From the NCBI GenBank assembly GCA_035252905.1, contig DATFCQ010000286.1, forward strand, positions 1 through 13,429: 13,429 nt of DNA. The letters are read 5' to 3'. Shown here piece by piece: positions 5,438 through 13,022 of this stretch; position 1 is the first letter of the stretch; each line of letters starts with the position of its first letter. The notes beneath the pieces are model-generated. The model was not told where the DNA came from. It ran no database searches and worked only from the letters and a program-made list of their open reading frames with translations. The stretch is from AP-15 sp035252905 (GTDB lineage Bacteria > Pseudomonadota > Alphaproteobacteria > ATCC43930 > CGMCC-115725). The position numbers were made by a program, and so were the translations under genes.

Positions 5438-5842
5438 CGATCGTATTCCGCCCACACGCCAGAGCCGAATAATATTTCCCTGGAATTCGACAGCACCCAG
5501 CCCGGCAATGAGGATTTCATCAATGCCAAGGTTCTGAAGCGGGCGTTGATCGCTGTTACCGAGGCATGGGAAGCGGATTGGGGAGTTGTCGAGACCTGGG
5601 ACTACAAGAGCAAGAGAAGGGACGCGAGCGGGCAGTTATTGCGCCCCTGGGGCGGCTGGATCACCTATCTCTCGGCTCGTTACGCCAGCCGGGTTGCGCT
5701 GCCGCCCGCGGCAAGTGTCGAGCGGGTAGCCGGCGGTGGGCTCGTCATCATCGCGACCGAAGAGCCCTTTACCGTCGCCAATCCGGCGCATGTCGCCGCG
5801 CTCGACGCGATCCAGCGGGCATTGGCGCCGATCCAGACGTGA
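5438..5842 (+). pseudogene. N-terminally truncated Imm52-type immunity protein remnant
   Basis: The plus-strand frame ending at TGA 5840-5842 encodes a coherent C-terminal domain: PEPNNISLEFDS, then KRALIAVTEAWEADWGVVET, WGGWITYLSARY, SVERVAGGGLVIIATEEPF, and NPAHVAALDAIQRAL. This order and wording match the C-terminal half of Imm52 immunity proteins, which guard against polymorphic toxins. Full-length members are roughly twice as long. No ATG or GTG lies in frame within the homologous part, and upstream the frame runs into the antisense of gluQ. The gene therefore appears to have lost its first ~100 residues. Only CTG 5480 and a TTG near 5548 could start translation. No toxin gene is nearby. 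The recognisable homology begins around 5438-5450, so the left boundary is approximate. Confidence 0.7.
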
Positions 5843-5960
5843 ACGGCTCCGACCGTTCTTTCCAGTCGACCCGCTCCTTGTCATTCCGCCGGTGACAGCG
5901 ATGCCGGGGTTGCGCTAACCCTAGCGCCCGGCCGCGCCCGATTGGCAAGGAGCCCTCGCA

Positions 5961-6617
5961 ATGACCTTTACGCTTTCCGGACCGTCCTATGGGCCCGCCG
6001 CGGGCGGCGAGCCGCGCCGGCTGGTCTTGCTGTTGCATGGCCTCGGCGCCGACGGCAACGATCTGATCGGGCTTGCGCCGTATTGGGCGCCGCTGCTTCC
6101 CGACGCCGAGTTCCTGTCGCCGAACGCGCCGTTTCCGTGCGATCTCGCGCCCTATGGCTATCAATGGTACAGCGTCCAGGACCGCAGCCCCGAGGCGCAG
6201 CTTGCCGGCGTGCGCGCCGCCGCGCCGATCCTCGACGCCTTTATTGACGAGACGCTTGCGGCGCGCGGGCTCGGATCCCGCGAGCTGGCGCTCGTCGGGT
6301 TCTCGCAGGGCACCGTGATGTCCCTGTTTGTCGGGCTGAGGAGAGCCGAGCCGGTGGCCGGCATCATCGGCTTTTCGGGCCGGCTCGTCGCTCCCGAATT
6401 GCTCGCCGCCGAATTGCGTTCGCGGCCGCCGGTTCTGCTCGTCCACGGCACCGAGGACCCGATGATCGCTCATGCCGAGATGGCCGCGGCAGAACAGGGG
6501 CTCAAGACCGCCGGGGTCGCGGTCGAGAGTTTGAGCTGCCCCGGGATCGGCCATTCGATCGACGAGGCGGGGCTCTCCCGCGGCGGCCGTTTTCTGCAAC
6601 GGGTCCTCGCGGCCTGA
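5961..6617 (+). CDS. Phospholipase/carboxylesterase family alpha/beta hydrolase
   Basis: The 218-residue protein is a PF02230-type esterase that hydrolyses short-chain carboxylic esters, probably in the cytoplasm because no signal peptide is present. It shows LLLHGLGADGNDL (residues 23-35) forming the oxyanion region, the nucleophile elbow GFSQG with Ser115, the acid in HGTEDPM (Asp166) and the base in GIGHSID (His198), so the catalytic triad is complete. An AAGGAG ribosome-binding site at 5947-5952 sits 8 nt before the ATG. It lies 39 bp upstream of argH on the same strand and may be co-transcribed with it, though the functions appear unrelated. The natural substrate is unknown. Confidence 0.92.
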   Translation: MTFTLSGPSYGPAAGGEPRRLVLLLHGLGADGNDLIGLAPYWAPLLPDAEFLSPNAPFPCDLAPYGYQWYSVQDRSPEAQLAGVRAAAPILDAFIDETLAARGLGSRELALVGFSQGTVMSLFVGLRRAEPVAGIIGFSGRLVAPELLAAELRSRPPVLLVHGTEDPMIAHAEMAAAEQGLKTAGVAVESLSCPGIGHSIDEAGLSRGGRFLQRVLAA

Positions 6618-6656
6618 GCGCTGGCGGCGGGGGCGGGGGCGGGATACAGTCGCGCG

Positions 6657-8057
6657 ATGAGCCATAAGCCTGCCGCGGCGAACCCGCTGTGGGGCGGCCG
6701 CTTCGCCGCCGGGCCCGCCGCGGTCATGCGCGAGATCAACGCCTCGATCGATGTCGACCGCCGGCTTTACGCCGAAGACATTGCCGGGTCCGAGGCGCAT
6801 TGCGCGATGCTTGTCGCCCAGAACATCCTGTCGCCCGAGGACGGCGCGGCAATCGCCGCCGGCCTCAAGCAGATCAAGGCCGAGATCGAGAGCGGAGAAT
6901 TCGCCTTTAGCGCCGAGCGCGAGGACATCCACCTCAACATCGAGGCCCGGCTCGCCGAATTGATCGGACCTGCGGCCGGGCGATTGCATACGGCGCGTTC
7001 GCGCAACGACCAGGTGGCAACCGATCTGCGGCTGTGGCTGCGCGCCGCGATCGATCGCCTCGACGGCGCCATGCGGGAGTTGCAGCGGGCGCTCCTCGAT
7101 CGGGCCGAGGAAACGGCGGCCATGGCGATGCCCGGCTTCACCCATTTGCAGATCGCCCAGCCGGTGACCTTGGGCCACCATTTGCTGGCTTATGTCGAGA
7201 TGATCGGGCGCGACCGCGGCCGCCTCGCCGATTGCCGGCGGCGGCTCAACGAATGCCCGCTCGGCGCCGCGGCGCTCGCCGGCACCTCGTTCCCGATCGA
7301 CCGCGACAATACGGCGGCGGCGCTCGGCTTTGACCGCCCAATGGCGAATTCGCTCGATGCCGTGTCGGACCGCGACTTCGCGATCGAGTTCCTCGCCGCG
7401 GCGGCGCTCGCCGGCACGCATCTGTCGCGCTTTGCCGAAGAGGTGGTGCTGTGGGCGAGCGAGGGGTTCGGCTTCCTCGCCCTGAGCGACGCCTTCACCA
7501 CCGGCAGCTCGATCATGCCGCAGAAGCGCAATCCCGATGCGGCCGAATTGGTGCGCGCCAAGACCGGCCGGCTCTCGGGCGCGCTCGTCGCCTTGCTGAC
7601 GGTGATGAAGGGCCTGCCGCTCGCCTATGGCAAGGACATGCAGGAGGACAAGGCGCCGGTATTCGACGCCGCCGACACGCTCGAACTCTGCCTCGCCGCA
7701 ACGACCGGCATGGTGCGCGACATGCGGCCCCGGCCCGAGCGCCTCGCCGCCGCGGCCGAGCGCGGCTTCGGCACCGCCACCGATCTCGCCGACTGGCTCG
7801 TGCGCGCCCTGGGATTGCCGTTCCGCCGCGCCCATCAGGTCACCGGCACGATCGTCCGGCGGGCGGAGGCGCGCGGCGTCGCGTTGGCCGCGCTCTCTCT
7901 CGCCGAGTTGCAGGCGGTCGAGCCGGCGATCACCGAGGCGGTGTTCGACGTGCTCGCGGTCGAGCGCTCGCTTGCCAGCCGGACCAGCTATGGCGGCACC
8001 GCGCCCGAGCGGGTGCGCGCCGCAATCGCCGCGGCCCGGCGGAGATTTCTCGCATGA
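6657..8057 (+). CDS. argH: Argininosuccinate lyase
   Basis: The 466-residue protein catalyses the last step of arginine synthesis, splitting argininosuccinate into arginine and fumarate. N-terminal LWGGRF (residues 11-16), HTARSRNDQVATD (111-123), the catalytic PGFTHLQ with Thr163-His164, and the fumarase-superfamily signature GSSIMPQKRNPD (283-294) with the catalytic serine are all intact. Length is standard. No strong ribosome-binding site precedes the ATG; the gap from the esterase is G-rich. Its stop codon overlaps the ATG that opens the lptM frame (ATGA, 8054-8057). The arrangement argH-lptM-lysA is a recurrent one in alphaproteobacteria. Confidence 0.97.
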   Translation: MSHKPAAANPLWGGRFAAGPAAVMREINASIDVDRRLYAEDIAGSEAHCAMLVAQNILSPEDGAAIAAGLKQIKAEIESGEFAFSAEREDIHLNIEARLAELIGPAAGRLHTARSRNDQVATDLRLWLRAAIDRLDGAMRELQRALLDRAEETAAMAMPGFTHLQIAQPVTLGHHLLAYVEMIGRDRGRLADCRRRLNECPLGAAALAGTSFPIDRDNTAAALGFDRPMANSLDAVSDRDFAIEFLAAAALAGTHLSRFAEEVVLWASEGFGFLALSDAFTTGSSIMPQKRNPDAAELVRAKTGRLSGALVALLTVMKGLPLAYGKDMQEDKAPVFDAADTLELCLAATTGMVRDMRPRPERLAAAAERGFGTATDLADWLVRALGLPFRRAHQVTGTIVRRAEARGVALAALSLAELQAVEPAITEAVFDVLAVERSLASRTSYGGTAPERVRAAIAAARRRFLA

Positions 8058-8284
8058 GACAGCCCCTCACCCCGGCCTTCTCCCTCCCCGGGCTTGGCCC
8101 GGGGATCACGGGGAGAGGGAGGGACCCGTGGCCCGAGGACAGGCTCCGCCGCGGGAGGGTGAGGGGCATTTGCTGCCTCGTTCTCCTCCTCTCCCTGGCC
8201 GTCGCCGGCTGCGGCAAGAAGAACCCGCCGCAGCCGCCGCCGGGGGTGCCCAACACCTATCCGAGGACCTATCCGAGTGCCTGA
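8054..8284 (+). CDS. lptM: LPS-assembly lipoprotein LptM (YifL-like), with repeat-derived N-terminus
   Basis: The reading frame between argH and lysA ends in a lipoprotein: ICCLVLLLSLAVAGC followed by GKKNPPQPPPGVPNTYPRTY. A lipobox followed by GKK and a Pro/Tyr-rich short tail is the hallmark of LptM, an outer-membrane lipoprotein that assists LptD maturation in LPS export. From ATG 8054 the product has 76 residues with Cys53, but residues 4-38 are encoded by a palindromic repeat (8062-8167). An in-frame GTG at 8159 would give 41 residues with a signal peptide of normal length (Cys18), but its ribosome-binding site is poorly spaced. The true start is therefore uncertain. The frame overlaps argH by 4 nt and lysA by 8 nt. 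Confidence 0.8.
   Translation: MRQPLTPAFSLPGLGPGITGRGRDPWPEDRLRRGRVRGICCLVLLLSLAVAGCGKKNPPQPPPGVPNTYPRTYPSA
8062..8167. repeat. Palindromic repeat element inside the 5' end of lptM
   Basis: The element is bounded by GCCCCTCACCC (8062-8072) and its exact reverse complement GGGTGAGGGGC (8157-8167). Inside is a hairpin CCCCGGGC-TTG-GCCCGGGG (8086-8104) flanked by CTCCC and GGGAG runs. The same boundary motif and CTCCC/GGGAG inner hairpin recur at 12901-12984, so this is a dispersed repeat family. It starts 4 nt after the argH stop and is read through as the N-terminal codons of lptM. Confidence 0.75.
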
Positions 8285-9569
8285 GCCTTTCGCCTATCGG
8301 GACGGCGCGCTGTACGCCGAAAGGCTGGCGGTGGCGGAGATCGCGGCGGCGGTGGGGACGCCGTTCTACCTCTATTCGGCGGCCGGCTTCGCCGATCGCT
8401 ATCGGCGCTTCGCCGCGGCCTTCGCCGCCGAGCGGCCACTGATCTGCTATGCGGTCAAGGCCAATTCCAACCTCGCCGTCTTGCGCCTGTTTGCCGGGCT
8501 CGGCGCCGGCGCCGACGTCGTCTCCGAAGGCGAACTGCGGCGTGCGCTCGCCGCCGGCGTGCCGCCGCAGCGGATCGTCTTCTCGGGGGTCGGCAAGACG
8601 CCCGAGGAACTCGCCGCCGCGCTCGCCGCCCGGATCCATCAGATCAATGTCGAGTCGTTGCCCGAACTGCTGCGGCTCTCGGAACTGGCGACCGCGCGCA
8701 ACCAGACCGTCTCCGTCGCGATCCGCGTCAATCCCGACATTGACGCTGGGACCCACGCCAAGATCGCCACCGGCAAGAAAGAAAACAAATTCGGCATCGG
8801 TCTCGACGAGGCGGTCGCGGCCTATCGCCGCGCCGCCGCCTTGCCCGGGATTGCGCCTGTCGGGCTCGCCGTCCATATCGGTTCGCAGCTCGTCGCGCTC
8901 GAACCGTTCCGCCGCGCCTTCGCCCGCATCGCCGGCCTCGTGCGCGAACTGCGCGCCGAGGGGTTCCCGGTCGCGCGCCTCGACCTCGGCGGCGGCATCG
9001 GCATCCGTTACCGCGCCGAGCCGGAATTCGACCTCGACCATTACGCGCGTCTTGTGCGCACCGTCTTTGCGCCGCTCGACCTCGCGCTGGCTTTCGAGCC
9101 CGGCCGCTTCCTCGTCGGTCCGGCGGGGCTGCTCGTCGCCCGCGTCGTCACCGTCAAGGAGGCGGCGCAGCGGCGCTTTGTCGTCCTCGACGCGGCGATG
9201 AACGATCTGATCCGCCCGGCGCTGTACGACGCCTGGCACGACGTGCTGCCCGTGCGCCTGCCGGCGCGCGACGCCGCACCGGCGCCGGCGGACCTTGTCG
9301 GGCCGGTGTGCGAGAGCGGCGACACCTTTGCCTTCGACCGCGCGCTGCCGCCGCTCGGCGAAGGCGATCTCGTTGCCCTGACCGCGGCGGGGGCCTATGG
9401 GGCGGTCATGAGTTCGACCTATAACAGTCGTCTTTTGGTGCCGGAAGTTCTCGTCGCCGGCGAGCGTTTTGCGGTGATCCGGGAGCGGCCGAGCTATGAA
9501 GCGCTGTTGTCGCTCGACCGGATCCCCGACTGGCTCGGCGAAGGTGTCGAGGAGAGGGGTGCCGCATGA
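8277..9569 (+). CDS. lysA: Diaminopimelate decarboxylase
   Basis: The 430-residue PLP enzyme converts meso-diaminopimelate to lysine, the last step of lysine synthesis. It has the PLP lysine in YAVKAN (Lys61), HIGSQ (His200), the phosphate-binding LDLGGGIGIRY (235-245), EPGRFLVG (274-281), and the active-site CESGDTF with Cys345, plus Tyr374 near the C-terminus. Length fits LysA. Translation starts at GTG 8277, with GAGGA at 8263-8267 as ribosome-binding site; the start overlaps the lptM stop by 8 nt. The stop overlaps the next ATG (ATGA). It is thus embedded in a tightly packed operon with argH. Confidence 0.96.
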   Translation: MPEPFAYRDGALYAERLAVAEIAAAVGTPFYLYSAAGFADRYRRFAAAFAAERPLICYAVKANSNLAVLRLFAGLGAGADVVSEGELRRALAAGVPPQRIVFSGVGKTPEELAAALAARIHQINVESLPELLRLSELATARNQTVSVAIRVNPDIDAGTHAKIATGKKENKFGIGLDEAVAAYRRAAALPGIAPVGLAVHIGSQLVALEPFRRAFARIAGLVRELRAEGFPVARLDLGGGIGIRYRAEPEFDLDHYARLVRTVFAPLDLALAFEPGRFLVGPAGLLVARVVTVKEAAQRRFVVLDAAMNDLIRPALYDAWHDVLPVRLPARDAAPAPADLVGPVCESGDTFAFDRALPPLGEGDLVALTAAGAYGAVMSSTYNSRLLVPEVLVAGERFAVIRERPSYEALLSLDRIPDWLGEGVEERGAA

Positions 9570-12082
9570 CCGATCGCCCGCCCATCGCCCGGGAGCGCGG
9601 GTTCCTGACGGATCGAAGGGCCGCCCGCAAGAGGGCCCGCGGGCATGACGGCCGCGCTCCGGCGCGCCTCGCGATCCGGTTGGAGATCGCGCGCGCCGCG
9701 CTCCTCTGGGAGCGGCTCTGGCCCGCCTGCTGGCCGGCCGTGGTGATCCTCGGGGTCTTTGCGATCCTCGTGCTGTTCGACCTGTTGCCGCCCCTGCCGC
9801 CGCTGTTGCACGCGGCCGTATTGCTGGGTCTCGGCGCCGCCTTTATTGTCGCGCTCGGGGCCGGTTTGCGCACCGTCCGCCTGCCTGACCGCGCGGCGGC
9901 GCGCCGCCGGATCGAGCGGGCAAGCGGTCTCGAACACCGGCCGCTGCAGGCGCTGACGGATCGGCCCAGCCGCCCGCTCGACCCCCAGGCGGCGCGTCTG
10001 TGGGAAGTCCATCTGTGGCGCATGGAGGCGGCGGCGAGACGGCTGCGGGTCGGGCTCCCGGCGGCCGGGCTGGCGACGCGCGACCTCTGGGGGGTGCGCG
10101 TCGTCCTCGCGATCTTGCTGCTATTGGGTGCGATCGACGCCGGCGGCGACTGGCGCCAGCGTCTCGATCGCGCGGTGGCCCCCAATCTCGGCAGCGGGAC
10201 GCCGGCGGTGATGCCGAGCCTCGAAGCCTGGGTGACGCCTCCGGACTATACCGGTCTGCCGCCGCAATTTCTGCGGGCGGGGATGCCGGTGCCGGTGCGC
10301 GTCCCGACCGGCAGCACGCTGCTGGCGCAGGTGCACGGCGGCGACGCGGCGCCCGATATCGCGATTGACGGGGACGGTCACAGGTTCAAAACCGTCGACA
10401 AGGAGAATTTCGAAGCCAAGGCCAAACTGACGCGAGGCCGCCAGTTGGCGGTGACGCAGGCGGGGACGACGCTCGGCCTGTGGCCGATCGCGATCATCCC
10501 CGACACCCCGCCAAAGATCGAATTTTCGCGGCCGCCCGGAGCGACGCCGCATGCCGCGCTCAGGATCGATTACCACGCTGCCGACGATTACGGCGTCGAG
10601 GCGGTCGCGGTGGTGATCCGCCGCCCCGCCGCGCGCGGCGCCTCCAAAAGCGGCGGCAAGACCGTGGAGGCGCTGAAACTTGCCCTGCCGCTGCCCGGTC
10701 TGCACCCGAAGGACGCCAAGGCTACCGCCTATCAGGACCTGGCGGCCCATCCCTGGGCCGGCCTGCCGGTCGAAATCCGCCTTGTCGCCATCGATGCGGC
10801 GGGTCAGACAGGCGAGAGCAATCCCGTGCAGATGATCCTGCCGGAACGCGTCTTTCACAATCCGGTTGCCCGCGCGATCATCGAGCAGCGCAAACAGCTG
10901 GTGACCGATCCGTCCTCCCGCCTTGCCGTCGCCGAGATCCTCGGCGATCTGCGCCGGGAGACGCATCTCTACGGCGGCGATGCGCTCGCCTTTCTCGGCA
11001 TGCGGGTCGCCCAGGAGGAGCTGCGACATCAACAGGGTCCGCAAATGATCGCCGAGGTCGAGCGGCTGCTGTGGGACACGGCGCTGCGCATCGAGGACGG
11101 CGGCCTGTCGATGGCCGAGCGCGCTCTGCGCCGGATCGAACGCCAGTTGCAGGACGCGCTGGCGCAGGGCGCGCCGGATGCGGAGATCCAGCGCCTGATG
11201 AGCGAGCTGCGGCAGGCGCTCGACCGCTATCTGCAGCAGCTTGCGAAAAACCTGGCCCGCCACCCCGGTCAGACGACAACGCCCGACACGTCGCGGCTCG
11301 TCACCGGCCGCGATCTCCAGCGCATGCTGGATCAGGCTCGCGAGCTGGCCCGCAGCGGCGCCCGCGAACAGGCCCGCCAGCTCTTGTCGCAATTGCAGAA
11401 CATGCTCGAAAACCTGCGCACGGCCACGGTTTCGCAGCAGAGCGCCGAGCAGGCGGAGCGGATCATGCGGAGCATGCGTGCGCTGATGCAGCGGCAGAAG
11501 GATCTGCTCGACCGCAGCTTCCGCGCCGCCCGGCCGCCGGGCGCGCCAGGCATGATGATGCCGCAGCTCGGCCGGCAGCAGCCGGGCGGCGACATGGGCG
11601 ACGCCGCCGGCCAGCAGGACACGCTGCGGCGGTCATTGGACGAGATGATGCGCCGGCTCGGCGGCGCGATGGGCCGGGTTCCCGACCCGCTCGGGCGGGC
11701 CGAGCGGGCGATGCGGGATGCCGTCGGCGCCCTGCAGCAAGGGCTTCCGGGTGAGGCCGTCGCGCCGCAGAGCGATGCGCTCGACCAGCTGCAGCAGGCC
11801 GCCCGCGAGCTTGCCCGACAGATGGAAAACCGCCTCGGGGGCCAGCCGGGATATCGGCAGGTGCCGTCCGGCAGCCCGACCGGCCGCTCGCTCGGGCGCG
11901 ACCCGTTCGGGCGCCCGGTTTCCGATTACGGGGCGTTTGACGAGGGCGACGTCAAGATCCCGGACAAAAACACGCTGCAAAGGGCGCGCGAGATCCTCGA
12001 CGAACTGCGCCGCCGCGCCGGCGAGCCGACGCGCCCGCAGATCGAGCGCGATTACATCGAACGGTTGCTGAAGCAATTTTGA
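9566..12082 (+). CDS. DUF4175 / TIGR02302 family membrane protein
   Basis: This 838-residue protein of unknown function is characteristic of alphaproteobacteria and often follows lysA. Three hydrophobic helices lie near the N-terminus (about residues 52-74, 79-101 and 174-191). A large domain with a conserved EAWVTPPDYTGLPP segment (218-231) follows, probably periplasmic. The C-terminal half is rich in Gln, Arg, Met and Leu and has heptad-like helical runs that suggest coiled coil. A low-complexity stretch (PGMMMPQLGRQQPGGDMGD) and the family's typical ending, IERDYIERLLKQF, close the protein. The ATG overlaps the lysA stop, with GAGGAG nearby as ribosome-binding site. An envelope-scaffolding role is a guess from topology and context only. 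Confidence 0.9.
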   Translation: MTDRPPIARERGFLTDRRAARKRARGHDGRAPARLAIRLEIARAALLWERLWPACWPAVVILGVFAILVLFDLLPPLPPLLHAAVLLGLGAAFIVALGAGLRTVRLPDRAAARRRIERASGLEHRPLQALTDRPSRPLDPQAARLWEVHLWRMEAAARRLRVGLPAAGLATRDLWGVRVVLAILLLLGAIDAGGDWRQRLDRAVAPNLGSGTPAVMPSLEAWVTPPDYTGLPPQFLRAGMPVPVRVPTGSTLLAQVHGGDAAPDIAIDGDGHRFKTVDKENFEAKAKLTRGRQLAVTQAGTTLGLWPIAIIPDTPPKIEFSRPPGATPHAALRIDYHAADDYGVEAVAVVIRRPAARGASKSGGKTVEALKLALPLPGLHPKDAKATAYQDLAAHPWAGLPVEIRLVAIDAAGQTGESNPVQMILPERVFHNPVARAIIEQRKQLVTDPSSRLAVAEILGDLRRETHLYGGDALAFLGMRVAQEELRHQQGPQMIAEVERLLWDTALRIEDGGLSMAERALRRIERQLQDALAQGAPDAEIQRLMSELRQALDRYLQQLAKNLARHPGQTTTPDTSRLVTGRDLQRMLDQARELARSGAREQARQLLSQLQNMLENLRTATVSQQSAEQAERIMRSMRALMQRQKDLLDRSFRAARPPGAPGMMMPQLGRQQPGGDMGDAAGQQDTLRRSLDEMMRRLGGAMGRVPDPLGRAERAMRDAVGALQQGLPGEAVAPQSDALDQLQQAARELARQMENRLGGQPGYRQVPSGSPTGRSLGRDPFGRPVSDYGAFDEGDVKIPDKNTLQRAREILDELRRRAGEPTRPQIERDYIERLLKQF

Positions 12083-12154
12083 AACTTGCGGAATGGGTGC
12101 AACACCGGGCATGCTGAAGGTTCGGCCCGAACGCTCCGCAAGACAAGAAAGGTG

Positions 12155-12880
12155 ATGAACAGACGGCGGCTTCTTTCCCTCTGTGCCGCGGCGGTGGCGT
12201 GGCCGACGGCTGCGCGCGCCGTGCCCGCCCCGAAATTGCGTCGGCTCTTTCTCGTCAATCCCCACACCGGAGAGACCTTCAACGGCGCCTATCGCGACGA
12301 CAAGGGGCCGATTCCGCGCGCGATGCAGGAATTGTCGGTGTTCCTGCGCGACTTTCATTGCGGCGCGACGATCGCCTATGACGTCCGCGTCCTCGACTTC
12401 CTCGCCGATGTCCTCGACGCGGTCGGCGACAGCCGCGCTCGCATCCTCTCCGCCTACCGCACCCCCGCGACCAATGCGATGCTGGCGCGCACGACCTTCG
12501 GCGTGGCCGAGCACAGCCAGCACATGTACGGGCGCGCGCTCGACATTCAGGTCGACAAGCTCGCCGCGGCGATGAATGCGGCGCGGGCGATGAAGCGCGG
12601 CGGCGTCGGCTGGTATCCGCATTCGGGCTTCGTCCATATCGACTGCGGCCCGGTGCGAAACTGGACCCTCGATCAGAACAATCTGAGAAGGCTGCTATTG
12701 TTCGACGGCAGCCGGATGGAGATCGGTCCCGACGGTGAGCTGCTGGTCAGCGCCCGCGGGCGGCGCGGCAGGACGATCGGACGGCTGTCGGCCGCTCGCC
12801 GTCCGCTGACCGTCTCCGAGCGTCTCGCCCTCCACCGCGAGCTCGCCCACGCCGAATTTCTTGCCCGCCGGCAGCGCTGA
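12155..12880 (+). CDS. DUF882 / M15 family murein peptidase (MepK/YcbK-like), Tat-type signal
   Basis: From ATG 12155 the product has 241 residues. The frame is open 23 codons further upstream, but the shorter start places the signal peptide MNRRRLLSLCAAAVAWPTAA at the N-terminus. It has an arginine-rich Tat-like motif and an ARA cleavage site near residue 22. The catalytic domain shows RILSAYRTPATN (96-107), the zinc motif EHSQHMYGRALDI with His123 and Asp130, and GWYPHSGFVHIDCGPVRNW with His161. This is the M15_2/DUF882 family, whose E. coli member MepK cuts peptidoglycan cross-links. About 55 extra residues follow the domain. It lies 72 bp after the DUF4175 stop and could be in the same operon. 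Confidence 0.9.
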   Translation: MNRRRLLSLCAAAVAWPTAARAVPAPKLRRLFLVNPHTGETFNGAYRDDKGPIPRAMQELSVFLRDFHCGATIAYDVRVLDFLADVLDAVGDSRARILSAYRTPATNAMLARTTFGVAEHSQHMYGRALDIQVDKLAAAMNAARAMKRGGVGWYPHSGFVHIDCGPVRNWTLDQNNLRRLLLFDGSRMEIGPDGELLVSARGRRGRTIGRLSAARRPLTVSERLALHRELAHAEFLARRQR

Positions 12881-12900
12881 CGTAGATTTGACGGCGTAAA

Positions 12901-12984
12901 GCCCTCACCCGCCTCGCTCTGCTCGGCACCCTCTCCCGCAGTGCGGGAGAGGGGGGACCGGCCCGCAGGGCCGGTGGGTGAGGG
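12901..12984. repeat. Palindromic repeat between convergent genes
   Basis: The element runs from GCCCTCACCC (12901-12910) to GGGTGAGGG (12976-12984). It contains two perfect hairpins: CCCTCTCCCGC-AGT-GCGGGAGAGGG (12929-12953) and ACCGGCCC-GCA-GGGCCGGT (12957-12975). It fills most of the gap between the M15 peptidase and the minus-strand gene at the right edge. The hairpins could reduce read-through in both directions, although no T-runs are present. It shares boundary and inner-hairpin design with 8062-8167. Confidence 0.8.
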
Positions 12985-13022
12985 TTTGCCTGCTATGGTG
13001 GGAGTTCGCTCCGACGCGCGCC

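Noticed and set aside
5769..7835. 688-codon open frame on the minus strand
   Set aside because: It lies antisense to the esterase and argH, whose motifs are intact. The translation is Arg/Gly/Glu-rich without any domain; long antisense frames are expected in GC-rich DNA with strong third-position bias.
8106..9239. 377-codon minus-strand frame opposite lysA
   Set aside because: Same GC-bias shadow effect; the plus strand encodes a complete LysA with all catalytic motifs.
10121..11392. 423-codon minus-strand frame opposite DUF4175
   Set aside because: No recognisable domain or ribosome-binding site, and the plus-strand protein matches a known family along its length.
12085..12142. Inverted pair CTTGCGGA/TCCGCAAG before the M15 peptidase
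   Set aside because: An 8-bp match across more than 40 nt with only a minor inner palindrome; too weak to call a structure in GC-rich DNA.
12086..12154. Upstream ATG for the M15 peptidase
   Set aside because: It would bury the Tat-like signal peptide 23 residues inside the protein; ATG 12155 places it at the N-terminus.
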